Assembly: GCA_948470565.1 (NCBI GenBank)
Contig: CAOKPF010000014.1
Span: 1-34,389, forward strand
DNA from: an uncultured Clostridium sp.
GTDB taxonomy: Bacteria > Bacillota > Clostridia > TANB77 > CAG-465
Length of the DNA: 34,389 nt
Reading direction: 5' to 3'
Part shown: piece by piece, positions 19,176 through 27,137 of the stretch
How the letters are laid out: every line of letters begins with the position of its first letter
How positions within the stretch are numbered: position 1 is the stretch's first letter
Program-made: the position numbers and the translations under genes
Notes under the pieces: model-generated
Seen by the model: the letters and a program-made list of their open reading frames with translations, nothing else
What the model was told of the DNA's origin: nothing
Databases searched by the model: none

Positions 19176-19414
19176 TTGTTACCATTCACGGGTATAGTAA
19201 GGTAAATGAAACACTGTTATATCAGCAAATATCTTATCTTGTAAAAAAAAGATTTTTACAAAATAACATTAATTTTATAGTATTTTAATCATAAAAGTAA
19301 ATTTTAGTATTAATTTTTATTATATATTTTTAATAAAATTATTACTTAAATTAAGGCAGTGCAAAAGTATTAATGACATAAAAAATATAATTTTATCCCC
19401 GTGAATGGTAACAA
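19176..19414. mobile_element. MITE-like element with 17-bp terminal inverted repeats
   Basis: TTGTTACCATTCACGGG at 19176-19192 is repeated exactly in inverted orientation at 19398-19414, and 20 of the first 21 end bases match. The element is 239 bp and has no open frame of useful length. Direct GTAA copies flank it (19172-19175 and 19415-19418), a possible 4-bp target duplication. No transposase is present, so it would need one in trans. It could also be an internally deleted insertion sequence. The ends are less AT-rich than the surroundings, so chance is unlikely. Confidence 0.75.
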
Positions 19415-19598
19415 GTAATTTATATTAAAATTAAAATATAAACTACTTTTATTTTATCTAATTATTTGCTATTCAATCTGCATTTGACAATAATTTCTTA
19501 TTTTTTTACTTTTTATATAAACATTTGCCATACTAATGAAGCAATCAAATTTGTTTAACAATGATGTAATTATTATAGGAAATAATTTAATAAAGTGT

Positions 19599-19623
19599 AA
19601 AAAAAGAGGTTATACTAACCCCC
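19599..19623 (-). terminator. Terminator of the toxin-antitoxin operon
   Basis: Read on the minus strand, a short stem (GGGGGTTA at 19623-19616 against TAACCTC at 19612-19606, with two G-U pairs) and a 3-base loop are followed by seven U residues. It starts 6 bases after the toxin stop codon. Confidence 0.7.
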
Positions 19624-19628
19624 CTATA

Positions 19629-19883
19629 CTAATAATTCTTATATATATCTCCTCTATTATTTGCGTCTGTTACATTTATTATTATTTCATTATCTATCCA
19701 TTCAAATATAATACGATATTCCCCCACACGCAAACGATAAGTATTTTCTCTATCTCGCATTTTCTTTATATCACCAATATATGGAAGTTTATATATAGCC
19801 TTATATATTCTCTTTTGTTGCTTTTCATTTTGTTTATCAATAAATTTTTGTGCTTTCTTTTTTATATTAATTCTGTAATTCAT
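19629..19883 (-). CDS. RelE/ParE superfamily toxin
   Basis: This 84-residue protein has the complete RelE pattern: a basic N-terminal helix pair (KKKAQKFIDKQNEKQQKRI), KMRDRENTYRLRVGEYRIIFEW (strand pair with the conserved YRLRVGEYRIIF core, about 41-62) and a C-terminal NRGDIYKNY. RelE-type toxins cleave mRNA, often on the ribosome. I do not assign the exact activity. Its start codon overlaps the antitoxin by 17 bases, and a GGGGAT site inside the antitoxin gene serves it, so the two are translationally coupled. The length is normal and no residue looks damaged. Confidence 0.9.
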   Translation of the reverse strand: MNYRINIKKKAQKFIDKQNEKQQKRIYKAIYKLPYIGDIKKMRDRENTYRLRVGEYRIIFEWIDNEIIINVTDANNRGDIYKNY

Positions 19884-20151
19884 CTATTGAAATCCCCTTT
19901 TCTTTTAGTATCTGTTCAAAAGGAATTGCCTCCTCTTTTTCCTTTTTTCTTTCTTCATCAGTTAAAGAGAGTTCGTCTAATAACATTAATTTTTCTGTTA
20001 TATCCATATTTTCAAGTATAACATCAGGAGCTAATAATAATAATTTTATATCAATTAATTTTTCTGCTAACTCTTTAATAGTACTAATTTCATCTTTATT
20101 TAATACACACATAATATTATATATATCAATTACATTTTGTTTATCACTCAT
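19867..20151 (-). CDS. Antitoxin of the RelE-type pair
   Basis: The 94 residues begin at the ATG at 20151, which has GGAGG 8 bases upstream. An in-frame ATG 11 codons earlier lacks such a site, so I reject it. The C-terminus IPFEQILKEKGISIDEL (about 75-92) has the form of the toxin-binding tail of RelB/Phd-type antitoxins. The middle is helical and acidic (LTDEERKKEKEEA). The N-terminal half is not an obvious Phd or MetJ/Arc DNA-binding domain, so the repression partner is uncertain. The gene overlaps the toxin start by 17 bases and follows an interrupted small ORF under one consensus promoter. Confidence 0.8.
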   Translation of the reverse strand: MSDKQNVIDIYNIMCVLNKDEISTIKELAEKLIDIKLLLLAPDVILENMDITEKLMLLDELSLTDEERKKEKEEAIPFEQILKEKGISIDELQN

Positions 20152-20170
20152 TTTTAATACCTCCATATAT

Positions 20171-20338
20171 TTAACATTTTTCATTTAATTCTTCATTTAT
20201 TTTATAACCATTACTTTTTAGATATACCTTTCTTAATTATATATTTTCTAGCTTTTTAAAAAATTCATTATCCAATAAAACACTAATTTTTTTATCTTCA
20301 CGTCTTACTCTCATATAATCAGCCATGTTTACAGACAT
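20171..20338 (-). pseudogene. Small ORF with in-frame stop, head of the TA operon
   Basis: An ATG at 20338 with AAGGAG 5 bases upstream opens 33 codons (MSVNMADYMRVRREDK at the start, LLDNEFFKKLENI at the end) and meets TAA at 20237-20239. The same frame then continues for 21 more codons (ending KINEELNEKC) to a second TAA at 20171-20173. The 55-residue product would be basic and helical, a size suited to a DNA-binding regulator, but I do not recognise the family. It may be a truncated regulator, a functional 33-residue peptide or an upstream coupling ORF. Confidence 0.5.
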
Positions 20339-20362
20339 TTTTTCTCCTTTTTTTCTATATAT

Positions 20363-20391
20363 ATTATATTATTTTACGTGTTAATTGTCAA
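20363..20391 (-). promoter_or_regulatory. Consensus sigma-A promoter of the TA operon
   Basis: TTGACA (20386-20391) and TATAAT (20363-20368) on the minus strand are exactly 17 bases apart, a perfect consensus. The transcript would start near 20356 and cover the interrupted ORF, the antitoxin and the RelE toxin. Confidence 0.88.
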
Positions 20392-20472
20392 TATTTTAAG
20401 TAAATCTTCCAAGGAACTTCTAAAGAAATTTTAAATTAGTTATAAACTTATCATACTATTTTTTATAAACTA

Positions 20473-20508
20473 AAAATGTTGAACTTGCATTTACAAATTC
20501 AACATTTT
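20473..20508 (-). terminator. Terminator after the GH25 gene
   Basis: A perfect 11-bp inverted repeat (AAAATGTTGAA at 20473-20483 and its complement at 20498-20508) has a 14-base loop. On the minus strand the stem is followed by U residues, about 50 bases after the GH25 stop codon. Confidence 0.7.
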
Positions 20509-20558
20509 ATTAGTTTTAATGATTTTTATTTATGTATTTTTTCCAAGTTATATTCTTT

Positions 20559-23546
20559 TTATTTATAACTTTTATACAAATAATTCATATCTACATTACC
20601 AGTTATACCATTTACCTTACCAGTAGATGTATATTGCCACATATTATATTTACCTTTATAATCAGTCTTTTCTGTATAATGTGCTAACCATATATCATAT
20701 GTGTTTAAATATGACATATCTAAATTATTTATATACCAATTCTTACTTGCATATATCATTGGTGTATATCCTGCATTTCTTATAGTATCACAAAAAGCTA
20801 CGCAAACTCTAGTTCTATCAATTGTAGATAAACTATTAGCTCTAGGAGGAGTTTCAAGATCATGTACATATTCAGTATCTATTATTATTGGATATTGTAC
20901 TGTATATCCTCTAACCTGATTTAAAACCCAATTTGCCTCTTCAACCGCTTCATCTACATTAATAGCTTGCGAAAAGAAATATACACCACAAGGAATTCCA
21001 AGCTCATTTACTTTAGTGATATTTTTTCTATAATATGTATCCTCAACTATTTTACCAGTACCATAACCTCTATATCCACATCTTATTATAGCAAATTCAA
21101 CACCTGCATCTTTTACATCATTCCAATTTATATTTTGTTGATAGCTTGATACATCTATTCCCCAATATCTATCTTTATAAACATTAATTAAGATTTTTTT
21201 CTCTGAAATTACATCTCCAAGAGAAGAAATAACTTGCACTTTTAAAACATGCATACCTTCTGATACATACTTAACATCTACCACACCTGAAAATCCAGGA
21301 GTTGGATTAGTGCCTATTCCACCATATCCAGGTATTGCATTTATAACATCTTGTCTTTTAATTCTATTTATAGTATTACCTACTCTTGAATCATCCATAT
21401 ATGTAATTATGCTAGTATCGGGAGTTTCAGACATTTCCCAACCAACTAATGTAATTTGATTTTTAGCTAGGTTATTATCAATTGGTTTTTCAATATGTAT
21501 AGTTCCATCATATTTATGTAAATTAATTTTTCTTGTATCAACTGCAAGCAATTCATTGGCAGAAGAAATTATCCAAACTGCAACTGTATGTTCACCATCT
21601 CTTAGATTACTTAAATCTACATTTGTTATAAATTGTGGATTAGGGTTTTGCTCAGCTGTTCCATATCCTGTTACTGACTCTATTAAACCTGCTCTTGGTG
21701 TTCTTTCTACACTTTTTCCTATATATTTACCATCTATATATACTTCTACTCTTGCATCTTTATCATCACTTAACACCCAACCATCTATTTGCATACTTGT
21801 TTTTACAGTCCTGTTAACTTTAGGATTATCAATATAAGTTCTTGCTACGTATTTTTGTAAATTAAAAGTTTTTGTATCAGTTGCAAGCAGTTTATTATTA
21901 GATGATACGATCCATACTGAAACTGTATGTTCTCCATCTCTTAAACCACTTAAATCTACATTTGTTACAAATTGTGGATTAGGATTTTGCTCAGCTGTTC
22001 CATATCCAGTTACTGACTCTATTAAACCAGCCCTTGGTTTTCTTTCTACACTCTTACCTATATATTTACCATCTACATATACTTCTACTCTTGCATTTTT
22101 ATCATCACTTAACATCCAACCATCTATTTGCATATTTAATCTTTGAGTACTATTAGGTTTAGGGTTATCAATATAGGTTCTTGCAACATACCCTTCTACA
22201 TTTACAGTTCTTGTATCACTTGCTAAAAGCTCATTATTTGACGATACAATCCAAACTGATATAGTATGCTTACCATTTCCCGGAATATTTACATCTACAA
22301 TGTATTTTGGAGTTGGATTTTGCTCGGCTGTTCCATATCCTGTTACTGACTCTATTAAACCTGCTCTTGGTGTTCTTTCTACACTCTTACCTATATATTT
22401 ACCATCTATATATACTTCTACTCTTGCATCTTTATCATTACTTAATACCCAGCCATCTATTTGAAAGTGTTCCTTAGAATTAGCATTTTGTTTTGGATTA
22501 TCTATATAGGTTCTTGCTACATATTTTTTTAAATTAAAAGTCTTTGTATCAGTTGCAAGTAATTTATTATCAGATGAAACTATCCATACTGAAACTGTAT
22601 GTTCTCCATCTTTTAAATCACTTAAATCTACATTTACAATATACTCAGGTGTTGGATTTTGCTCAGCTGTTCCATATCCTGTTACTGACTCTATTAGACC
22701 TGCTCTTGCTACTCTTTCTACATTTTTCCCTATATATTTACCATCTATATATACTTCTACTCTTGCATTTTCATCATCACTTAATACCCAGCCATCTATT
22801 TGCATTTGAACGTTTTGAGTACTATTTGGTTTAGGATTATCAATATAGGTTCTTGCTACATATTCTTTGACATTAACATCTCTTGTATCAGCAACAAGCA
22901 ATTTATTTTCAGAAGATATTATCCATACTGCTACTGTATGCCTCCCCTTTTCTAATGTACTTACTTCAACTCCATAACTTACAGTAATAGTCCCATCATC
23001 ATTTACATTTTTGCTTTTAACAATTGTATCTTGTGAATAAGGTATGTATTTTCCATCTATATATATCTCAATTCTTGAATTTTGATCATTTGAAACATAT
23101 TGCCCTGAAATATCAAATTTTGATATAACATCTTTTGCATCAGTTGGCATTTCCAAATTGTTTTTAGCAAAATATTCAATTTTCTCATTAACCGATACAT
23201 CAATTATATGACTTCCCTTTATTTCCTCTTTATCATAACTTGCTACATCAGTATAGCTAATAGTGATACTAGCTTTACCCTTTTTTACACCATTAGTTGT
23301 AACTGTTAATACATCATTATCTAACCAACAAGAATCTTCGGAAACTGTTACAATAGATGGATCTGATGATTCTATATCAATCTTGCCAACAGAATTTACC
23401 GCTTCAATTGTAAACGTTTTGGTATCTCCTTCATACATATTTAATTGTTCAGCAGATACATCAACACTACCATATGCAAATAATTTTGCTGGAAAAATAA
23501 TAGACATAAATAGTATAATTATTAAAGCATTTAAAATTTTTTTCAT
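20559..23546 (-). CDS. Secreted GH25 muramidase with tandem wall-associated repeats
   Basis: This 995-residue exported protein starts with a signal peptide (1-24, hydrophobic core then KLFA). A bacterial Ig-like domain (about 27-118) follows, then a degenerate repeat (about 144-228), four near-identical repeats of about 113 residues (229-679; IDGWVLSDD, ARVEVYIDGKYIGK and YGTAEQNP recur, the last at 291, 404, 517 and 628) and a degenerate repeat (680-790). A glycoside hydrolase family 25 domain (794-995) ends the chain. Catalytic landmarks are Asp798 (GIDVSS), Asp890/Glu892 (IIIDTEY) and WQYTSTG (970-976). GH25 enzymes cut the MurNAc-GlcNAc bond of peptidoglycan. The repeats look like beta-sandwich modules for wall or glycan binding. 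There is no LPXTG motif and no C-terminal anchor. It lies between the two polysaccharide operons with its own promoter. Role in wall turnover or in attachment of the glycan is inferred. Confidence 0.93.
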   Translation of the reverse strand: MKKILNALIIILFMSIIFPAKLFAYGSVDVSAEQLNMYEGDTKTFTIEAVNSVGKIDIESSDPSIVTVSEDSCWLDNDVLTVTTNGVKKGKASITISYTDVASYDKEEIKGSHIIDVSVNEKIEYFAKNNLEMPTDAKDVISKFDISGQYVSNDQNSRIEIYIDGKYIPYSQDTIVKSKNVNDDGTITVSYGVEVSTLEKGRHTVAVWIISSENKLLVADTRDVNVKEYVARTYIDNPKPNSTQNVQMQIDGWVLSDDENARVEVYIDGKYIGKNVERVARAGLIESVTGYGTAEQNPTPEYIVNVDLSDLKDGEHTVSVWIVSSDNKLLATDTKTFNLKKYVARTYIDNPKQNANSKEHFQIDGWVLSNDKDARVEVYIDGKYIGKSVERTPRAGLIESVTGYGTAEQNPTPKYIVDVNIPGNGKHTISVWIVSSNNELLASDTRTVNVEGYVARTYIDNPKPNSTQRLNMQIDGWMLSDDKNARVEVYVDGKYIGKSVERKPRAGLIESVTGYGTAEQNPNPQFVTNVDLSGLRDGEHTVSVWIVSSNNKLLATDTKTFNLQKYVARTYIDNPKVNRTVKTSMQIDGWVLSDDKDARVEVYIDGKYIGKSVERTPRAGLIESVTGYGTAEQNPNPQFITNVDLSNLRDGEHTVAVWIISSANELLAVDTRKINLHKYDGTIHIEKPIDNNLAKNQITLVGWEMSETPDTSIITYMDDSRVGNTINRIKRQDVINAIPGYGGIGTNPTPGFSGVVDVKYVSEGMHVLKVQVISSLGDVISEKKILINVYKDRYWGIDVSSYQQNINWNDVKDAGVEFAIIRCGYRGYGTGKIVEDTYYRKNITKVNELGIPCGVYFFSQAINVDEAVEEANWVLNQVRGYTVQYPIIIDTEYVHDLETPPRANSLSTIDRTRVCVAFCDTIRNAGYTPMIYASKNWYINNLDMSYLNTYDIWLAHYTEKTDYKGKYNMWQYTSTGKVNGITGNVDMNYLYKSYK
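21510..22862 (-). repeat. Four tandem ~339-bp repeats within the GH25 gene
   Basis: These encode residues 229-679. Unit boundaries are close to residues 229, 342, 453 and 566, giving periods of 113, 113 and 111 residues measured at the YGTAEQNP motif. Long stretches are identical at DNA level between units, for example the segment coding GYGTAEQNP. Such repeats can change number by recombination and are prone to assembly collapse. Confidence 0.9.
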
Positions 23547-23736
23547 TTTTTTCCTCCGTTTACCTTGTAACTTTCATATATTCTTAAAATTATTTCTTCC
23601 AATAACAAAAATTTCATTTATTTAATAAATTTTCATTATTATTATTAGTTTATAAAAATTACATATACTGATATTTTTTTACAATTTTTTAATATTGCAA
23701 TTTAAGCATTCACATTTTTTTGATTTTTGCTATTAC

Positions 23737-23765
23737 ATTATATCAAACTTCACAAATTTTGTAAA
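23737..23765 (-). promoter_or_regulatory. Putative promoter of the GH25 gene
   Basis: On the minus strand TTTACA (23760-23765), 17 bases, then TATAAT (23737-23742) with an extended TGA before the -10. The start would be near 23730, leaving an untranslated leader of roughly 180 bases. I see no recognisable riboswitch in that leader. Confidence 0.65.
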
Positions 23766-23793
23766 TACCTATTTTTTGTATTTTGTAAAAAGT

Positions 23794-23892
23794 AGTTGTA
23801 TGATAAAAAGATGTAAATTATGAAAAAGTCGTATCAAAAAAATGTAATTTTAATATAAAAGTGGTATGAAAAAAATGCAAAATCTATTGACA
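23794..23892. repeat. Three 33-bp-period direct repeats in the divergent intergenic region
   Basis: Imperfect copies of AGTnGTATnnAAAAAA-TG-AA begin at 23794, 23827 and 23860, exactly 33 bases apart. They fill the space between the leftward GH25 promoter and the -35 box of the rightward ATPase gene (TTGACA at 23887). A spacing of about three helical turns puts the copies on the same face of the DNA, as operator or iteron-like sites often are. Confidence 0.55.
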
Positions 23893-23915
23893 TTAAAAAA
23901 TAAAAATTATAAAAT
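23887..23915 (+). promoter_or_regulatory. Putative promoter of the DUF4143 ATPase gene
   Basis: TTGACA (23887-23892), 17 bases, then TAAAAT (23910-23915). The ATG is only 18 bases beyond the -10 box, so the transcript leader would be very short. AGGTGAT lies just upstream of the ATG. Confidence 0.65.
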
Positions 23916-23932
23916 ATATTTAGGTGATATAA

Positions 23933-25228
23933 ATGAAAAGAAAATTTTATAATATCTTAATGGAATGGAAAAATAAAAATATAAATACTCCATTAATGGT
24001 TGTTGGAGCAAGACAAATAGGTAAAACATATATAATAGATGAGTTTTGCAAAAATGAATTTGAAGATTATATATATATAAATTTAATGGAAAAACAAAGT
24101 ATTGTTAATATATTTGAAGAAAATATAGATTTTGAAACTAAGGTAAGAAAACTAGAGCTAGAATTAAATAAGAAAATTATTCCTGAAAAAACAATAGTTT
24201 TTATTGATGAAATTCAAGAATCGGAAAAAGCTATTAGTTCCTTAAAGGCATTTTGTGAAAGTAATTTAAACTACAAAATTATTTGTGCAGGAAGCTTACT
24301 AGGGGTAAAAATAAGCAGATTTAAATCATCTTTTCCAGTAGGAAAAGTACAAATTGAGTTTATGTATCCTATGGATTTTGAAGAGTTCTTAATTGCACTT
24401 GATAAGGAAATGTGGGTAAATGAAATAAAAAGATGTTATGATAATTTAGAGGAAATTAGCATACATGAAAAACTTATAGATATGTATAGGACATATCTAT
24501 GTATAGGCGGTATGCCTGCTGCAATTTTAGAGTATAAAAATGTAAATGAAGATATATTATTATGGAATAAAAATATATTAAGAAATATAGTTTTATCGTA
24601 TTTAGCAGATATGAATAAATATACACTTAATAATAATGAATCTGTAAAAATAGAAAAGGTATATAATACTATTCCAAGTGTTCTTGCAAAGGAAAATAAA
24701 AAATTTAAATATTCAGATATTGAAAAAGGAGCTAATAAAAGAAGATTTGAAAGTGCAATTGATTGGTTAGAAGCTAGTGAGATGGTATATAAATGTAAGT
24801 ATATTAATAAAGTTGAGCCACCACTTAAAGCATATGTTAAAGAGGATAATTTTAAGCTGTATTTAAGTGATATTGGTTTATTAACATCTTTGTTAGAAAT
24901 AGAATTTTCAGAAATTCTATTAAATAAAAACTTTTTGTTTAAAGGTGCTATTACAGAAAATTATGTAGCTCAAGCCTTTAGAACAAATAATATCTCACTA
25001 TACTATTGGAATTCTGGAAATAAAGCTGAAATTGACTTTTTATTATACAATAAAGATGGGATTATACCAGTTGAAGTAAAAGCAGGTGACAATACACAGT
25101 CAAAAAGTTTAAATGTCTTTAATGAAAAATACAATCCAAAATATTCTATTAGACTATCTACAAAGAATTTTGGTTTTAACAATGGGATAAAATCAATACC
25201 ATTGTATGCGACTTTTTGTATTAAATAA
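23933..25228 (+). CDS. AAA+ ATPase with DUF4143 domain
   Basis: This 431-residue protein matches the widespread ATP-binding/DUF4143 family. Its P-loop is GARQIGKT (25-32), with Walker B IVFIDE (88-93) and sensor region CAGSLLGVKISR (117-128). The C-terminal part (about 200-431) includes the DUF4143 region and a PD-(D/E)xK-like core: GNKAEIDFLL (362-371, Asp368) and PVEVKAG (379-385, Glu381, Lys383). The family is common in gut Bacillota and archaea, often as lone accessory genes. Its function is not established; a defence or mobile-element link has been suggested from context elsewhere. It is monocistronic, has opposite orientation to its neighbours, and converges on rmlB with a shared terminator. 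Confidence 0.9.
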   Translation: MKRKFYNILMEWKNKNINTPLMVVGARQIGKTYIIDEFCKNEFEDYIYINLMEKQSIVNIFEENIDFETKVRKLELELNKKIIPEKTIVFIDEIQESEKAISSLKAFCESNLNYKIICAGSLLGVKISRFKSSFPVGKVQIEFMYPMDFEEFLIALDKEMWVNEIKRCYDNLEEISIHEKLIDMYRTYLCIGGMPAAILEYKNVNEDILLWNKNILRNIVLSYLADMNKYTLNNNESVKIEKVYNTIPSVLAKENKKFKYSDIEKGANKRRFESAIDWLEASEMVYKCKYINKVEPPLKAYVKEDNFKLYLSDIGLLTSLLEIEFSEILLNKNFLFKGAITENYVAQAFRTNNISLYYWNSGNKAEIDFLLYNKDGIIPVEVKAGDNTQSKSLNVFNEKYNPKYSIRLSTKNFGFNNGIKSIPLYATFCIK

Positions 25229-25308
25229 TACTTTAATAACAGAAAAAAATAGAAATATCAAATAATGATATTTACAACTGAATTTATGAAAAATTATAGT
25301 TAAATTGC

Positions 25309-25345
25309 AAAAAAGATATTTGAGCTTTCTTCAAATATCTTTTTT
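25309..25345. terminator. Bidirectional terminator between convergent genes
   Basis: A perfect 15-bp stem (AAAAAAGATATTTGA at 25309-25323, its complement at 25331-25345) has a 7-base loop. A-tracts and T-tracts on both sides make it work in either direction. It ends the DUF4143 gene from the left and rmlB from the right. Confidence 0.92.
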
Positions 25346-25356
25346 CATTATAAATT

Positions 25357-26319
25357 TTAGTACTCTTTGTTTGAATACCATTCTATTGTTCTTTTCAAGC
25401 CTTCTTCAACAGTTACAGATGGTTCCCAGCCAAGCTCTCTTTTTATTTTTGATGAATTAATAGCATATCTATAATCATGACCTTTTCTATCTTCTACAAA
25501 TGTAATTAAGTCTTCTGATTTTCCTAACTGTTTTAAAATAGTTTTTACAATTTCAAGATTTGTTTTTTCATTATTTCCACCAACATTGTATACTTCGCCT
25601 TTAACACCCTTATGTAATACTGTATCAATAGCAATACAATGATCTTCAACATATAACCAGTCACGAATATTACTTCCATTACCATATATAGGTAGTTTCT
25701 CGTTTGCCTTTGCCTTTTTTATCATATGTGGGATAAGTTTTTCTTCATGTTGATTTGGTCCATAATTATTTGAACATCTAGTAATACAAACATTCATATT
25801 AAATGTTTCACCATATGCTCTAACAACTAAATCTGACCCCGCCTTTGAAGCTGAATATGGACTATTTGGAGCAAGAGGTAATGTTTCAACAAACATTTCA
25901 TCTCCATCTTTTAAAGTACCATATACTTCATCAGTAGATACATGAACAAATCTGTTTTCACTTCCCTCACCCCAAACTTGTCTACAAGCTTCAATCAATG
26001 CGTTAGTACCTAAAACATTGTTTTCAGTAAAGGTAAGCGGACGCTTTATACTATTATCAACATGTGACTCTGCTGCAAAATGAACAACTGCATCTATATC
26101 ATATTTTTTTAACACATTGATATTATTTTCAAGATCACATATGTCACCTTTCTCAAAAATATATTTTCCATCTGATTCCTTCAAATTATCCATATTAGCA
26201 GCATAAGTAAGTTTATCATAAACAATATACTTATATTCATTTCCATAAGTTTTTACCATATAATTTATAAAATTTGAACCTATAAAACCTGCTGCTCCTG
26301 TTACTAAAATATTCTTCAT
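25357..26319 (-). CDS. rmlB: dTDP-glucose 4,6-dehydratase
   Basis: Second enzyme of dTDP-L-rhamnose synthesis: NAD-dependent conversion of dTDP-glucose to dTDP-4-keto-6-deoxyglucose. It is a 320-residue short-chain dehydrogenase-type protein with the NAD-binding TGAAGFIGSNF (7-17), the catalytic STDEVYG (128-134; Thr129, Asp130, Glu131) and YSASK (155-159; Tyr155, Lys159). It is the last gene of the rml operon, 18 bases after a small membrane-protein gene, with AAGGAGG before the ATG. The order pgm-D-A-C-(orf)-B is unusual only for the inserted small gene. The product also could feed an amino-sugar branch through the DegT aminotransferase at 1869. Confidence 0.97.
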   Translation of the reverse strand: MKNILVTGAAGFIGSNFINYMVKTYGNEYKYIVYDKLTYAANMDNLKESDGKYIFEKGDICDLENNINVLKKYDIDAVVHFAAESHVDNSIKRPLTFTENNVLGTNALIEACRQVWGEGSENRFVHVSTDEVYGTLKDGDEMFVETLPLAPNSPYSASKAGSDLVVRAYGETFNMNVCITRCSNNYGPNQHEEKLIPHMIKKAKANEKLPIYGNGSNIRDWLYVEDHCIAIDTVLHKGVKGEVYNVGGNNEKTNLEIVKTILKQLGKSEDLITFVEDRKGHDYRYAINSSKIKRELGWEPSVTVEEGLKRTIEWYSNKEY

Positions 26320-26337
26320 GTAATTCCTCCTTAAAAA

Positions 26338-26508
26338 CTACTTACATAACACAACATATAGTGTTATAACTGCGGTAAAACCTATTGCTAAGCAGCTAAG
26401 AATTAATGTTAGAAGTGCACATAGTCTATCTCTAGTACTCATTTCAACTTCTACTGTTATCTTCTCATTTCCACCTAGTTTTTCTTTCAACTCAACCTCA
26501 TTACTCAT
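26338..26508 (-). CDS. 56-residue single-span membrane protein inside the rml operon
   Basis: This gene is too short for most gene callers. An ATG at 26508 with GGAGGG 7 bases upstream opens 56 codons ending TAG. The protein has a charged soluble N-terminus (MSNEVELKEKLGGNEKITVE) and one hydrophobic helix (about 29-54, LCALLTLILSCLAIGF onward) with a Lys end. The predicted topology is a single-pass or tail-anchored protein. I do not recognise a family. Its strong ribosome binding site and close fit between rmlC (29 bases) and rmlB (18 bases) argue that it is translated with them. A membrane tether or regulator of sugar synthesis would be a guess. Confidence 0.75.
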   Translation of the reverse strand: MSNEVELKEKLGGNEKITVEVEMSTRDRLCALLTLILSCLAIGFTAVITLYVVLCK

Positions 26509-26537
26509 AAAAATTCCCTCCTTTTCTTATGTTTATA

Positions 26538-27116
26538 TCACATATCTTTAAATAGATCAGTTTGCTTTAGTTTATCAATAGTAGGCCAATTTGCATCCTT
26601 AGGTGATGTTAATAGCTCACTTTCTTTAATATTTTCCATAGGCCAGTTTATTCCAACTTTTGGATCATTCCACATTAGACCACCCTCATCACTTGGAGTA
26701 TAAAAATCTGTACATTTATATGTAAACTCAGCCTCATCAGATAATACTAAAAATCCATGTGCAAATCCTTTTGGTACAAAAAACATCTTTTTGTTTTCCT
26801 CAGATAATTTTACACCTTCCCATTTACCATAAGTTTTACTACTAGGTCTTAAATCTACACAGACATCAAATACTTCACCTTTTATAACTCTTACAAGTTT
26901 ACCCTGAGAATGTGTCTTTTGAAAATGCAAACCTCTAAGCACACCTTTTTTAGATTTTGATTGATTATCTTGTACGAATTTATCTGTAATACCAATTTTT
27001 GCAAACTCTGCTTCACTATATGTTTCCATAAAGTATCCTCTATCATCACCAAACACCGCTGGCTCTATTATACATACTCCATCAATAGAGGTATCTATTC
27101 TTTTAAATTTGTCCAT
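26538..27116 (-). CDS. rmlC: dTDP-4-dehydrorhamnose 3,5-epimerase
   Basis: Third step of the dTDP-rhamnose pathway. The cupin-fold enzyme has 192 residues from the ATG at 27116; a TTG three codons earlier overlaps the GAAAGG site, so I prefer the ATG with AAGG 9 bases upstream. Landmarks are VFGDDRGYFMETY (21-33), GVLRGLHFQ with catalytic His64, KGEVFDVCVDLR (79-90), VPKGFAHGF (114-122) and FTYKCTDFY with Tyr133 region. The length fits the family. It is followed 29 bases later by the small membrane-protein gene. Confidence 0.96.
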   Translation of the reverse strand: MDKFKRIDTSIDGVCIIEPAVFGDDRGYFMETYSEAEFAKIGITDKFVQDNQSKSKKGVLRGLHFQKTHSQGKLVRVIKGEVFDVCVDLRPSSKTYGKWEGVKLSEENKKMFFVPKGFAHGFLVLSDEAEFTYKCTDFYTPSDEGGLMWNDPKVGINWPMENIKESELLTSPKDANWPTIDKLKQTDLFKDM

Positions 27117-27137
27117 TATTATCAACCTTTCTAATAT

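Noticed and set aside
19536-20021. 161-codon plus-strand frame opposite the toxin-antitoxin genes
   Set aside because: Antisense shadow of the RelE-type pair. Its start has no ribosome binding site and its composition is a run of I/F/Y/L residues from AT-rich antisense DNA.
23547-23736. Possible riboswitch in the long leader of the GH25 gene
   Set aside because: The leader of about 180 bases is nearly all A and T, with no recognisable conserved aptamer core or terminator/antiterminator pair.
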